The notes beneath the pieces are model-generated. The model did not search any database. It was given only the letters and a program-made list of their open reading frames with translations, and had not been told where the DNA came from. DNA of 64,000 bases from Phycisphaera sp. (lineage in GTDB: Bacteria; Planctomycetota; Phycisphaerae; Phycisphaerales; UBA1924), in the NCBI GenBank assembly GCA_003712165.1, contig RHLH01000001.1, forward strand, positions 2,205,575 to 2,269,574, given 5' to 3'. Position numbers and translations under genes: made by a program. This document shows, in pieces, positions 49,721 to 60,491 of this stretch; position 1 is the first letter of the stretch; each line of letters opens with the position of its first letter.

Positions 49721-51810
49721 CAGGCCCAGCGCCGACCCACAACCGCTCGACACGTGTACTCGTCACTGTCATCGGACTGCTAGTCGTTGTGTTCATCGTG
49801 ATCGTGCTCAACATCCTCTCGGCACGCTTCTCTGCGAGGTTCGACGTGACCCGCACGGGGGCGCTCAAACCCTCCGACCAGACGAGGGCGATTCTCGCAA
49901 GCCTCTCGGGCGAGTCGGAGGTCATCCTCGCTGCGAACCTGGTTGCGCCGGGACGCGACAGGGCCGCGATGTCGCGCGTGCTCGACATGATCGACGAGCT
50001 CGACAAGTCATCCGCCGATGTGCGCACGACAATCATCAACACAGGGACACCCGCGGGCATCGAGCAGTATCAGGCGCTGATCGACCGTCTCTCATCAGAG
50101 CGAGCCGAGGAGACGCGGGCCTCGGTCGATGTGGCACGCTCGGCGATGGGCGCTCTTGAGCGGCTCGCGCAGCAGATGCAGGGCTGGGCCGAGCCCGTCC
50201 AGGCACTCGCGAAGGAGCACGCGCCGAACCGTTCCGGGGAGAGCCCCTGGAGGGGCGAGCTCAGCCAGCAGGCCGCCTATCTCCGCGTCGCTGCAAATGA
50301 TGTTGAGCGTGTCCGCCAATTCGCCGATCAGCACCTCAGCCAATCGCTCGGCGAGACCGCTGTCCCCAATGTCAGCGCCGCCAGGGATCTGATCAGCGAA
50401 GCCCACAGCAGGCTCACGCAGATCGTGACGAGCCAGCTCGAAGATCTCCTGATTCGCGCGCAGGACCCGAACCTGTCCACCGAGGGCAGCGCCTCTGCGA
50501 ATTCGCTTGCGCTTGTGATGCAGACCGCACTCGACGAGACGGCGATCGTGGTTGACGCTTTCACCTCAAGCCCGTTGCCCGTGCTCTCGCGCGTGGCGGC
50601 GGCTCTTGCCAGCGCCGAGGCGGTCCTCGTCATCGGGCCCACGGGCGAGGACATCACCGCGATCCGCATCGAGGACCTCATCCCCGCCGCTGCGCCCGGG
50701 CAGGCGAGGATCGACGCGGGTCGACGAGCAGAGACACTCATTGGGAGCGCTCTTGCGGTCACATCCGGCGCTTCGCCTGAAACCACAGTCGTCCTTATCC
50801 ACGGCACGGACACGCTCATCCTCAGCAAACAGAGTCAGATGGCCAAGCTCCTCGACGCGATGGCGCTCAGAGGAATCAAGTGGATCGAGTGGCCCGTCAG
50901 CATTTCACCAGAAAGACCAGCCGAGGTGGCGCTGGCGGCGAATGAGCCTGGCACGGTGTACGTCGTCGTTGGGATGAGCATGACCACCTCGGGCGGTCCG
51001 GAGCGGGCGATCCGCGTCGGGGCTGTGCTTGGCGAACTGATCGAATCGGGCGAGAACGTGCTCGTCTCACTCTCGCCCTCGACGATGCAGGGCATGGGCG
51101 AGGACGACCCGATGGCAACGCCCCTCGAGGTGTTCGGGCTTACTGCGGACACGGGCAGACCGACGCTGCTGGATAGACCGATCGGGGACCGCAGATTTGT
51201 TGAGTGGGAACAGCAGATCGTGCCCGCTGAATCGGGCCACCCGCTCGCGGATGTTATCGAAGGCCTGACCACCAGACTCGTATGGCCCATCGCGATTGAT
51301 CGGTCGAGTGAGATCGGCAGTGCCTGGCCCCTCATCCGCACAAGTGATGCGAACGTCTGGCGCGAGGCCGAGTGGGCCGGCTACTGGACCGAGCGGGACA
51401 CGAACCGCCACAACATCGCCAACCCGCCCGCCCCGGGCGGCCCTCGCGACGACGCGGTCGAAGACGGCGCGTTCGCGTGGGCTGTAGAGCGGGAACACAA
51501 TAGCGCAACGCAGAGAGCCGTCGTCGTGGGTTCGCACCTCTGGCTGTTTGACTATTACGCGAGGCGCACAACTCAGGTCGGCGGGTCCGTCGTCGAAACG
51601 AGCCCGGGGAACACGGAGCTTGCGCTCGCGGCTGTCAAGTGGCTTGCGGGCCGGGACAGCACGATCGCACGCAGCGCGGAGTCGGAGTCGTTCCCGATCA
51701 TCCAGCCCCTGTCTGAAGCCAGGCTTTCTGCGGCGCGTTGGTTCTTTATGGGCGGGCTGCCGCTGCTCGTGTTGATCGTCGGCGCCGTCGTGAGGCTCGT
51801 CGGCGGTTAG
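49711..51810 (+). CDS. GldG-like auxiliary protein of the ABC exporter
   Basis: 699 residues from ATG 49711. One N-terminal membrane helix (about 15-37), a large extracytoplasmic region and a C-terminal membrane helix (about 677-697). FDVTRTGALKPSDQTRAILASL at the start is typical of the GldG/DUF4350-type ABC-associated family (RFDLTxxxxYSLS pattern). An insert of roughly 200 residues (about 110-320, helical) is larger than in many relatives. Together with the ATPase and permease it likely makes an envelope exporter or anchoring system. Ends four bases inside the convergent zinc-ribbon gene. Confidence 0.85.
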   Translation: MEVTGPAPTHNRSTRVLVTVIGLLVVVFIVIVLNILSARFSARFDVTRTGALKPSDQTRAILASLSGESEVILAANLVAPGRDRAAMSRVLDMIDELDKSSADVRTTIINTGTPAGIEQYQALIDRLSSERAEETRASVDVARSAMGALERLAQQMQGWAEPVQALAKEHAPNRSGESPWRGELSQQAAYLRVAANDVERVRQFADQHLSQSLGETAVPNVSAARDLISEAHSRLTQIVTSQLEDLLIRAQDPNLSTEGSASANSLALVMQTALDETAIVVDAFTSSPLPVLSRVAAALASAEAVLVIGPTGEDITAIRIEDLIPAAAPGQARIDAGRRAETLIGSALAVTSGASPETTVVLIHGTDTLILSKQSQMAKLLDAMALRGIKWIEWPVSISPERPAEVALAANEPGTVYVVVGMSMTTSGGPERAIRVGAVLGELIESGENVLVSLSPSTMQGMGEDDPMATPLEVFGLTADTGRPTLLDRPIGDRRFVEWEQQIVPAESGHPLADVIEGLTTRLVWPIAIDRSSEIGSAWPLIRTSDANVWREAEWAGYWTERDTNRHNIANPPAPGGPRDDAVEDGAFAWAVEREHNSATQRAVVVGSHLWLFDYYARRTTQVGGSVVETSPGNTELALAAVKWLAGRDSTIARSAESESFPIIQPLSEARLSAARWFFMGGLPLLVLIVGAVVRLVGG

Positions 51811-52268
51811 CGCTCTGGGCGGAGTCTCAGTCCTGGCAGGGGATCGGGTTTGATCTTGTTCTGAGCGTGAAGCCTCTTGCGAGCGAGCCGCCTTCCGGCG
51901 CGGGTGGCTGCTTCTTCTTCTGTTGCGCCGCACTCGGGGCAGGGCGCGCCTTCCTTGAACTCGGCTTTGAGGTCAGTCAGGTCGTACCTGCACGCCTTGC
52001 AATGGAGTTCGCCCCTTGGGAGTTCGATGGGCAGCGTGACGAGGAAGAGCCCTACGAGGCCCACCATGACCATGTAGGGGTACATCAGCACGCGGAAGAT
52101 CGGAACGTACTGTTCGTATCCGAAATGCTGCGCAACCCGAAAGTGCACGGCGTTGAAGACAATGAGCGCGAATATACCTAGTGCGAGCGCGCACAATCCC
52201 GGCACCCGGCGACGCCCCTGAAACGCGCCGTACCACACGAGAATCGCGTAGAACACAAAGAGCAGCAT
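51807..52268 (-). CDS. Membrane protein with C-terminal zinc ribbon
   Basis: 153 residues from ATG 52268, with AAAGGAGGG upstream. Three predicted membrane helices (about 3-17, 24-44 and 60-80) are followed by a zinc ribbon with Cys90, Cys93, Cys110 and Cys113 (CKACRYDLTD and CPECG) and a basic tail. The CRYDLTxxxxxxCPECG pattern is frequent in planctomycete proteins; its function is unknown. It has its own strong Shine-Dalgarno and lies 63 bases after the DUF444 gene. Confidence 0.75.
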   Translation of the reverse strand: MLLFVFYAILVWYGAFQGRRRVPGLCALALGIFALIVFNAVHFRVAQHFGYEQYVPIFRVLMYPYMVMVGLVGLFLVTLPIELPRGELHCKACRYDLTDLKAEFKEGAPCPECGATEEEAATRAGRRLARKRLHAQNKIKPDPLPGLRLRPER

Positions 52269-52331
52269 TCGCCCGTGGTCCCTCCTTTAGAGTCTGTTCG
52301 GCCGGGATGCCAGCCGGATGCACGGGTGAGC

Positions 52332-53450
<1,119 letters not shown>

Positions 53451-53515
53451 GTCGCGTCCGGTGCGCCGGCTCCTGCGGTTTTATACGTGCAGACCCACGC
53501 TAAGGATCGGCAAAA

Positions 53516-54466
53516 TCACGTCTCTCGTGCATCGGTATTCGGTGAATTCTCGGAATCGCGGGCTCTGGCGCTCCGTGAGCGTCTTTTTGCGATATATGCG
53601 GAACCTGCGAGCCCGCAGGGGACAACCACGAGAAGCTCCGCCGCCCTGTTGGCCAGCGAAGCGGCGATCCCGATCTCGGCAGTCGCGTCCACCACGACGA
53701 TCGCAGCGACCACCCCCACCGCCCACTCGACCACGCCCAGCCCGGCACCGGTCAGCGGGAACAGGTACGCGATCTGCACAGCCGCGGCGATGAGCAGCGC
53801 GGCCCAGGGGGTCAGTTCTGATCCGACGATCGCGAAGCATGCCCACATGCGTACAGCCCAGACGAGCATATCGATGTACCGAAACAGCAACGCGGCGCGG
53901 AGGTCATGACGCGGTACTGCGCCGGCGGGGCTCTTGTCGGCGGCGAGCCCCGCAACAAAATAGACAACAACAGAAGTCGCCGCGAGGGCCGCTGCTCCGA
54001 CCAATGCGCCCTCTGCGAACGCGACACCGACGATGAGCATGTGAGCCGCGGCTAATCCCGACATCAGCGCGAGCGCAACCGAGACCGCGACCGATGATTT
54101 GAGCGACACGCCGTGCACGAGCTTGTGGAACGCGAGCCTGCCAATGAGACCCGGACGCATCGGCAGATAGTTGAGCATCCAAGCCGAGCCGATGAGCGCG
54201 AGCATGTCACCAAAGGGGACATTCCCCAACCGGCGCATCAGTATCCAGAACGAGACAGCGACGATCGCGGCATTGGCGACGGGCAGCACGATTACGAGGG
54301 CGATGATCCACCAACTGGCGTGCTGGGCTGCGTCGAGGGCATCGTTAAGGTCGTTCTTGTTCCGGGCGAGGACGAAGACGGCGACACCGATGAGCAACAG
54401 ACCGATGATGAAGCCGCCGATCCGGCGCACAGCCTGGTTCTGCGTGGGCTCGCCGCGTGGTGTCAA
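53516..54466 (-). CDS. LPG-synthase-like transmembrane protein (YbhN/UPF0104 family)
   Basis: 316 residues, about eight predicted membrane helices, no soluble domain. MLNYLPMRPGLIGRLAFHK resembles the conserved inner loop of the flippase part of lysyl-phosphatidylglycerol synthases; AYLFPLTGAGLGVVEWAVG is the second conserved loop. Such stand-alone proteins may move lipids or lipid-linked sugars across the membrane; not demonstrated for this group. Its ATG overlaps the stop of the repeat protein gene (ATGA at 54463-54466). Confidence 0.8.
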   Translation of the reverse strand: MTPRGEPTQNQAVRRIGGFIIGLLLIGVAVFVLARNKNDLNDALDAAQHASWWIIALVIVLPVANAAIVAVSFWILMRRLGNVPFGDMLALIGSAWMLNYLPMRPGLIGRLAFHKLVHGVSLKSSVAVSVALALMSGLAAAHMLIVGVAFAEGALVGAAALAATSVVVYFVAGLAADKSPAGAVPRHDLRAALLFRYIDMLVWAVRMWACFAIVGSELTPWAALLIAAAVQIAYLFPLTGAGLGVVEWAVGVVAAIVVVDATAEIGIAASLANRAAELLVVVPCGLAGSAYIAKRRSRSARARDSENSPNTDARET

Positions 54467-56973
54467 GGCTCGATTGCTTCCGGATGAGTCGGGGCCGCGG
54501 GCCTATGCGAGCCGACCGCAAGTATGAACGCGAAGCCCTTTGGTTCTGCGTCTTTCAGACGCTCCTGAAGTCTCTTGGCGAGACTTGAGAGTCTTGCGTT
54601 CTCGGATGCGGCGGCGCGGCTCAGCGCCGGGTGATCAGGTGTGCGTGCCCGGGTAAAAATCGCTGCGGCGAGAATCGTCGGATCAGTCTCAGCAAGGACT
54701 GTTTCATCCAGGGTGCGCATGCCGGGCGCCATGTAGCTATGAGGCATGAGTGCGACTACCGCGAGTCTGGCCTCGTTCGAGAGAGCCGGGTAGCGTTGTG
54801 CAACGGTGCGCGCGATGAGTTCGATCTCGCTGGGCGGCGGCGGGCCGCCCGGGCGGTCCGGATCCACCATCGCGGCACGGACCGAGGGGAGCAGCGCGAT
54901 CATCCGGTTCTCGTCGCGAATTTCGAGTTCACGTGCGATGTCGGTCAGAGACGACCGCACGCGAGCATCGGGCTCGATGGTCAGGAGTGGTGCCTCGCCG
55001 CTCAGGCACATCGGGCCAGCCGAGTACAGCTGGCCTCTGCCGACCTGGAACCCCTGGAGCAGGTTCCATCGTGAGCGGATCATGTGCCCGGACTTCACGT
55101 TCGAGAGCCACCCAGAGAAACCGGGGTCGGGCCAGATTCGGATCGAGATCCCCTCGCCGGGCATGAGCCTGAGTCTCTGGTGAAGATCGATGACCTCGGG
55201 AGAGAGCGCAGACGTCACCAGATCCGATCCGATGCGCATCGATGGCGAAACCATAAACCGTGAGTTCACAGGCCGATCGCTCCCGACCGCGAGCGCGATC
55301 GGCGAGATGTTGCGGAGGTTGAGCAAGATCACGGGCCGTTCGTACGCCCCGATGCGCTGGCTCTCGAGGGTCAGTGTCATCGACAGCATCCGCTCCGGGA
55401 TGCCGGCGGCTCTGTCGAACCAGCTCGGTACAGCCTGCGCAACACCACGCATCGCATCCGTGTGCTCGGAGTACACAAGAGCGTTGCCTGTGATCGCTTC
55501 GTACCTTGTGCGGGCGTACGCGCCGATCGGGCTGACTGGTGAGAAGAGCGCTGTTCTTTTGAAGGCCTCTGCGGCCTCGTCGTTGCGCCCAGCTTCGAGC
55601 AGCGCGATGCCGTAACCGACGGAGCCCAGTGTAGACTCCTCGGCGAGCGGCTCCATCTCGGCGAGAGCAGCGTCGAGATCGCCGCTGCGGAGTGTGATGA
55701 ACCCGTCGATGACGGCCAGCTGTGGGCTCGCGCCGGAGCCGAGGAGCAATCGCAACTGCTTGGTCTCGTTGAGTTGCGCCTCGTTCATTTGCCCGACGAT
55801 GAGCCTTGAGACGATCAGCTCAGAGGAGATCGCAGCGACCTGCCTCAGCAACTCGTTTCTCAGTTCTGCGTTGTTCTGGCCCTCTGGTGTGGCAAGGCGA
55901 TCTGTGATCTCTGCGATGGCTGGTTCGACAGTCTTGAACTGGTCGAGCATCGCGCGCTCGAGGATGACCTGATCACCCGAAGCCGCGGCGGCGAGAATGC
56001 GGATCCGCTCGATGTGCGGGGGCAGCCTCACTTCATCGGGCGTGAGCACACCCTCAGTGGTCTGCCCTGCTTCTTCGAGCTGATCGACGCGGAGCTTGGC
56101 GGCTTCCTTCTGGAGCTGGAGGTACTGCTCGTACTCATCGAGCAGCGCCTGTGCACCGTTGTTGTGCCACAGGAGCACAGTGGTCTCGATCTCGATGCCC
56201 GAGTCACCGGTCACACCATCGGTCGCGATGAGTCGGCGTGCGTTGCCGTGGAAACGCTGTGCCTGATCGAATACGCCGTGCTCGGCGAGCTCTGCCGCAA
56301 CCCCGAAGTACAGGTTCGGATCTACAGGATCCGAGCGGAGCAGGTTGATCGCGAGTTCAAGAATCGCGACCGGGTCGTCCCGGCGTTCCTGGTAGAACGC
56401 TGAGGTGAGCGCCGCCGCTTCCTTGTTCGACGAGTCGAGCGAGACAGCCATCGCGAGCAAGCGGACAAACTCGGTGTTGTTGCCCTGCTCGCGCTGCAGC
56501 AGCGCCGCGTCGAGCGCCAGACGGCTCCTGACCGACGGATCGAACGCCTGCTTGAACCTGTCCTCGTCGAGGTAACGCTGATAGAGCGCAAGACGCTCCT
56601 CGACGGTTTGTTTCTGGCTCACGTTCCAGCTGAGATACCGAAGCTGCGCAACGGTGTCTTCTGGATCGACCCGGATCAGCTCGCGGGTCTGCGCCATCAC
56701 GGCCTGCTCGTCACCCGCGGCTCGGTACGCCTCGATCAATCTTCGGCGGAGCGACGCGTCATCGGGCGACTGCTCGAGGGCAATCTCCAGGATTGTGGTG
56801 ATGATTTCGTAGTCGGTTGCATCGGGCTCGGTCTGCTGACGCAGGTCGAGCATCGCCTGCCTGGTCAGGTCCCACGTGATCAGGTCGGTGGGTTCGGGAG
56901 CGGTCTGCCCACGACTTGGCAACGCGGTGACCGCGATGAGTGTCAGGAGCGTCAGGCGAGCCAGAAGTGTCAT
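54463..56973 (-). CDS. Secreted TPR-like repeat protein
   Basis: 836 residues from ATG 56973. Signal peptide at about 1-23 (TLLARLTLLTLIAVTALPSRGQ). Residues 60-500 are helical and repetitive, with YRAAGDEQAV, LRYLSWN and GIALLEAGRNDEAAEAF units like TPRs; the C-terminal part (about 510-720) is beta-rich and not recognised. Probably an envelope scaffold. It overlaps both the small membrane protein gene (ATGA at 56970-56973) and the LPG-type gene, so the three form one coupled unit. Confidence 0.78.
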   Translation of the reverse strand: MTLLARLTLLTLIAVTALPSRGQTAPEPTDLITWDLTRQAMLDLRQQTEPDATDYEIITTILEIALEQSPDDASLRRRLIEAYRAAGDEQAVMAQTRELIRVDPEDTVAQLRYLSWNVSQKQTVEERLALYQRYLDEDRFKQAFDPSVRSRLALDAALLQREQGNNTEFVRLLAMAVSLDSSNKEAAALTSAFYQERRDDPVAILELAINLLRSDPVDPNLYFGVAAELAEHGVFDQAQRFHGNARRLIATDGVTGDSGIEIETTVLLWHNNGAQALLDEYEQYLQLQKEAAKLRVDQLEEAGQTTEGVLTPDEVRLPPHIERIRILAAAASGDQVILERAMLDQFKTVEPAIAEITDRLATPEGQNNAELRNELLRQVAAISSELIVSRLIVGQMNEAQLNETKQLRLLLGSGASPQLAVIDGFITLRSGDLDAALAEMEPLAEESTLGSVGYGIALLEAGRNDEAAEAFKRTALFSPVSPIGAYARTRYEAITGNALVYSEHTDAMRGVAQAVPSWFDRAAGIPERMLSMTLTLESQRIGAYERPVILLNLRNISPIALAVGSDRPVNSRFMVSPSMRIGSDLVTSALSPEVIDLHQRLRLMPGEGISIRIWPDPGFSGWLSNVKSGHMIRSRWNLLQGFQVGRGQLYSAGPMCLSGEAPLLTIEPDARVRSSLTDIARELEIRDENRMIALLPSVRAAMVDPDRPGGPPPPSEIELIARTVAQRYPALSNEARLAVVALMPHSYMAPGMRTLDETVLAETDPTILAAAIFTRARTPDHPALSRAAASENARLSSLAKRLQERLKDAEPKGFAFILAVGSHRPAAPTHPEAIEP

Positions 56974-57275
56974 AGAACAAACCCTGTCATAATGATGATG
57001 CCCGTCGCGGCTAGGCATGTCAGGCCGGCGAACGCGATCGCCAACTCGGTCAACCAGATCATCGGCAGCCGACCCGCCCTTGGGCAAATCCGATCGGCGA
57101 CCATGAACATGAATACGAACTGACCGCACGCGATGCTCGCCAGCCCCAGAAGATTCCAGAGAGCCGTTGGCAACCCGAATGTGGATTGGAGCCAGCCGCT
57201 CGGGGCTCTGGTCAGGAGCGTGAGTCCGAATACCACCATCGCCGCGGCCCAAGCCGTGGCGACGAGCGAGAGCAT
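56970..57275 (-). CDS. Small three-helix membrane protein
   Basis: 101 residues, three predicted membrane helices (about 3-21, 38-60 and 72-98) with a short basic loop ADRICPRAGRLP. No family recognised. It lies in a tight operon with the secreted repeat protein and the LPG-type protein (ATGA overlap), which supports that it is a real gene. No clear Shine-Dalgarno or TANNNT stands before ATG 57275, so the start is not certain. Confidence 0.65.
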   Translation of the reverse strand: MLSLVATAWAAAMVVFGLTLLTRAPSGWLQSTFGLPTALWNLLGLASIACGQFVFMFMVADRICPRAGRLPMIWLTELAIAFAGLTCLAATGIIIMTGFVL

Positions 57276-57388
57276 GGTCGTGCTGGCACGGCGGATGAGG
57301 GGCAGCGGTCGGTCTCCATGGTGGACGTACGGGTCCTTGGGAGAAGCCTACCACCCAATCACGGGCCCTGTCGGTCTCAAGAGGCCGG

Positions 57389-59119
57389 TCAGCCCAGGCT
57401 CATGGTCATCAGGAACTCGGCGTTCGACTTGCTCTTGCTCAGTCGGGCCTTGAAGAACTCCATGGACTCGACCACGTTCATGTCCGCGAGGATCTTGCGG
57501 AGCTTGTAGGCGAGCTCGAGTTCCTTCGGGTCCATGAGCAGCTCTTCGCGCCTGGTGCCCGAGGCGGAGACATCGATCGCGGGGTAGACGCGTTTCTCGA
57601 CGAGGCGGCGGTCGAGGTGGAGCTCGGAGTTACCCGTGCCCTTGAACTCCTCGAAGATGACCTCGTCCATCCGGCTGCCGGTGTCCACGAGCGCGGTTCC
57701 GATGATCGTGAGCGAGCCGCCGTTCTCGATCGCGCGGGCGGCGCCGAAGAACTTCTTGGGTCGCTGCAAGGCGTTGGCGTCGAGACCGCCTGTCATGATT
57801 TTGCCCGAGTGCGGGATGTCTGCGTTGTAAGCGCGAGCCAGACGCGTGATCGAGTCGAGGAAGATGACGACGTCGTCGCCGAACTCGACCATCCGCTTGG
57901 CTTTCTCGATGACGACCTCCGCGACCTGCACGTGGCGCGAGCTCTGCTCGTCGAACGTGCTCGCGACGACCTCGACGGTGTCCGCCGAGTGACGCTTGAA
58001 GTCCGTGACTTCCTCGGGCCGCTCGTCGACGAGAAGCACGATGATCTTAGTGTCAGGGTAGTTCTTGGTGATGCCCGCGGCCATCTGTTGGAGCAGGACG
58101 GTCTTACCGGTGCGGGGCGGAGCAACGATGAGTGCCCGCTGGCCTTTGCCGAGCGGGGCGACGAGATCGACCACTCTGGTCTCGATCCGCTCGGGCGTGG
58201 TCTCGAGGATGTACCGCTCCTCGGGGTGCAGTGGGATCAGGTCCTCGAAGTTGGGCAGGTCCTTCACGTCTTTCGGGTCGTGGCCGTTGATCCGGTCCAC
58301 GCGGAGCAGCGCGAAGTAGCGTTCGTTCTCCTTGGGAGGGCGGACAGCACCGGAGACGACCATGCCCCGGCGGAGCCCGAAACGACGCACCTGGCTGGGC
58401 GAGACGTAGATGTCGTCCGGACCCGGAAGGTAGCTCTGCTCGGGGGAGCGGAGGAAGCCGAACCCGTCTTGCATGATCTCGATGGTGCCCTCGCCGATCA
58501 TCAGGCCCTGCTTGGCGGCACGTGCCTTGAGGATCTTGAAGATCAGGTCCTGCTTTGGCAGGTTGTGGAACTCTTCGAGGCCTTCTTTGTCGGCGACCGG
58601 GGCGAGTTCTTCGACGGTCATCTTCTGGAGCACGCCGATGGTGATCGAGTCGTCGATCTCGGTGCCCTTGGATTCGATGGCCTTCTCGAGTTCGCGGGCC
58701 TCGCGTTCGAGTTCCTCATCACTGGGCAGGATGTGGCTCGGGATGCCGGAGTTGCCGCCGCCCTGGCGCTGGTTGGTCTGGGGGGTCATGTTGGCGCCGC
58801 GGCGCTTCTTCTTGCGTCGGCGTTTGTTGTTCTGGTTGTTGTCGCCTGAACGCTGGTTGTTGTCGTTCTGAGGTCTCTGGGTGGAATCCTGAGATCCGTC
58901 TTCGCTGCCGCCTGACGCAGCGGGTTGCTCCGCGACAGGCTTTGGCTTTGGCTCTGCCTTGGGCGCGGGGCTGGCTTCAGCGGCTTCGGCCTTGGCGGGA
59001 GCCTTTTTGGTCGTCCGCTTCTTGGTGACCTTCTTGGTCGTCTTGGCCTCGTCGCCCTCGGTCTTGCGCTTGCGAGCGGTCTTGGGGGCCTCTTCGACGG
59101 CTTCCTTGGTCTTGGCCAT
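57389..59119 (-). CDS. rho: Transcription termination factor Rho with long basic N-terminal extension
   Basis: 576 residues from ATG 59119 (AAGGAA upstream); E. coli Rho has 419. Residues 1-130 are an extension of Lys/Ala/Pro, then Asn/Gln/Arg-rich stretches ([21 protein letters not shown]), similar in kind to actinobacterial and planctomycete Rho. Then the Rho N-domain (about 135-200), the RNA-binding cold-shock-like domain with GFGFLR (219-224), and the hexameric ATPase with P-loop APPRTGKT (333-340), [11 protein letters not shown] and [11 protein letters not shown]. Active-site motifs are intact. Sits 190 bases downstream of coaE. Confidence 0.97.
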   Translation of the reverse strand: MAKTKEAVEEAPKTARKRKTEGDEAKTTKKVTKKRTTKKAPAKAEAAEASPAPKAEPKPKPVAEQPAASGGSEDGSQDSTQRPQNDNNQRSGDNNQNNKRRRKKKRRGANMTPQTNQRQGGGNSGIPSHILPSDEELEREARELEKAIESKGTEIDDSITIGVLQKMTVEELAPVADKEGLEEFHNLPKQDLIFKILKARAAKQGLMIGEGTIEIMQDGFGFLRSPEQSYLPGPDDIYVSPSQVRRFGLRRGMVVSGAVRPPKENERYFALLRVDRINGHDPKDVKDLPNFEDLIPLHPEERYILETTPERIETRVVDLVAPLGKGQRALIVAPPRTGKTVLLQQMAAGITKNYPDTKIIVLLVDERPEEVTDFKRHSADTVEVVASTFDEQSSRHVQVAEVVIEKAKRMVEFGDDVVIFLDSITRLARAYNADIPHSGKIMTGGLDANALQRPKKFFGAARAIENGGSLTIIGTALVDTGSRMDEVIFEEFKGTGNSELHLDRRLVEKRVYPAIDVSASGTRREELLMDPKELELAYKLRKILADMNVVESMEFFKARLSKSKSNAEFLMTMSLG

Positions 59120-59149
59120 GAAAACGATTCCTTCGGTGCGGCTTCGTGC

Positions 59150-59167
59150 GCGCTCCGACCGGAGCGC
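59150..59167. promoter_or_regulatory. Perfect inverted repeat in the rho leader
   Basis: GCGCTCCG-AC-CGGAGCGC: eight-base arms with a two-base spacer, 31 bases before the rho start. It may be a hairpin or operator for rho autocontrol. Seven of its bases match the palindrome at 34817-34831. Confidence 0.45.
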
Positions 59168-59256
59168 TTTGTGTGTTGACACGGGTTTGAACGCGTCATC
59201 AGGCCGCCAGGCCAGTCGGTGACGCATGGGGTGCTTCGGATGTGCACGCGCTGTCT

Positions 59257-59284
59257 TTCGGCTTTGTTGATCGTGGAAGCCGAA
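59257..59284 (-). other. 8-base-pair hairpin after coaE, before rho
   Basis: TTCGGCTT pairs with AAGCCGAA across a 12-base loop, 26 bases past the coaE stop. Without a T-run it is not an ordinary intrinsic terminator; it could protect the 3' end of the coaE operon message. Confidence 0.4.
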
Positions 59285-59309
59285 TGCGTGCATGGATGTA
59301 GGAGCCGAA

Positions 59310-59936
59310 TCAGCTTTCGTCGCGAGGCTTCGCGGACTGGTCGGCGATGATGTCGTCGAGGAGTCTGAGGACCCGGCCCCTGACCTCGTCGGTCGAGCCT
59401 GATCCGTCCACATAATAGTCGGACCGATCCCGCTTGGCATCAAGCGGCAGCTGGGCTTTTTCTCGACGGGAAAGCTCGCCCTCGTCCCAGCCAGACCTCG
59501 CCCGGAGCCTCTCTAGGCGAATCTCACGCGGCGTATCGACAAAGACAACGACGTCACACTCCTCGTCGAGCGCGGCTTCGTATAGAAGAGGTGCGTCAAT
59601 GATCACGGCCTTCACATCGTCGTCTGCGGCGTCCTCGATCATCTCTTTCCGACGCGCGTGCAGCATCGGAAAGAGCAGGTTCTCGATCCGGTCACGCTGC
59701 GACTCATCCTCGAAGATGATCCGCGCAATCTCGGCGCGGTTGAGCTCACCATCGATGACCGCGTTCTCGCCCCACCATGACTTGATCGTGTTCAGCACGG
59801 CCTGTCGTTTGTAAAGCTCCGTCACCTCTTTGTCGGCGTTGTACACGACGCATCCGGCTTCCTCGAAGAACCTTGCAACGGTGCTCTTGCCGGAACCGAT
59901 GCCGCCCGCGATCCCGATGACGACGGGCATGATCAT
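59310..59936 (-). CDS. coaE: Dephospho-CoA kinase
   Basis: 208 residues. Last step of coenzyme A synthesis. P-loop GGIGSGKST (11-19) near the start, followed by [12 protein letters not shown], then [22 protein letters not shown], which is highly conserved in the family. The ATG (59936) overlaps the stop of the bPH gene (ATGA at 59933-59936), so it is translated after it. Confidence 0.95.
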   Translation of the reverse strand: MIMPVVIGIAGGIGSGKSTVARFFEEAGCVVYNADKEVTELYKRQAVLNTIKSWWGENAVIDGELNRAEIARIIFEDESQRDRIENLLFPMLHARRKEMIEDAADDDVKAVIIDAPLLYEAALDEECDVVVFVDTPREIRLERLRARSGWDEGELSRREKAQLPLDAKRDRSDYYVDGSGSTDEVRGRVLRLLDDIIADQSAKPRDES

Positions 59937-60487
59937 TCAGGGTTGTCCTTCGAATTGGAGTTTGTCTCGGGGTCGATGAGCCGGCGCGCTTCCCCGAAGC
60001 ACTCGCCTGGCCTGTCCACGAGCCTCCAGATGACATCCTGCCCGCCCGTGCCTGCGGTCGCGAAGCCGAGCGTGCCCAGCCCGAGCACGCGCTCTGGGAA
60101 CGACTTGTACATCGTGACCTGCCGAACGTTCCGGATCGGCGCATCGACGATGCCCTGCCTCAGCAGGCCCGCGATCGCGACAACCCGTCGCGATGTCAGG
60201 ACATAACGACGCGATGCCCGCTCGGCCAGCTGCCAGAACACCCACGCCAGCAGCACGAGAATCGCAACCGCCTTCCAGGCAGCGCCGGGCACGAAGAGCC
60301 AGGTCATAGCCGCGGCGATCGCGAGCAGCACGAACACCCACGCTCGGTCGAGCACGACGTAGAGCCAGTGAGGCTGTGTCACGATCAAGATTTCTTCGCC
60401 CTCACCGAGATCGATCCGTGCGGTGCGGCCCGACGGGTCGGCGGGTATGGGCTTTGGCTGCGCACGCTTGGCGGGACGGTCGGACAT
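59933..60487 (-). CDS. Membrane protein with bacterial PH (bPH) domain
   Basis: 184 residues. A basic N-terminus (KRAQPKPIPADPSG) and two membrane helices (about 42-60 and 65-86) precede a bPH2-like domain: RRYVLTSRRVVAIAGLLRQG, IRNVRQVTMYKSFPERVLGLGTLGF, IWRLVDRPGECFGEARRLI. Role unknown; such domains are common in planctomycetes and actinobacteria. It begins four bases after the hpt stop and overlaps coaE, so hpt-bPH-coaE is one operon. Confidence 0.8.
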   Translation of the reverse strand: MSDRPAKRAQPKPIPADPSGRTARIDLGEGEEILIVTQPHWLYVVLDRAWVFVLLAIAAAMTWLFVPGAAWKAVAILVLLAWVFWQLAERASRRYVLTSRRVVAIAGLLRQGIVDAPIRNVRQVTMYKSFPERVLGLGTLGFATAGTGGQDVIWRLVDRPGECFGEARRLIDPETNSNSKDNPE

Positions 60488-60491
60488 GGCG

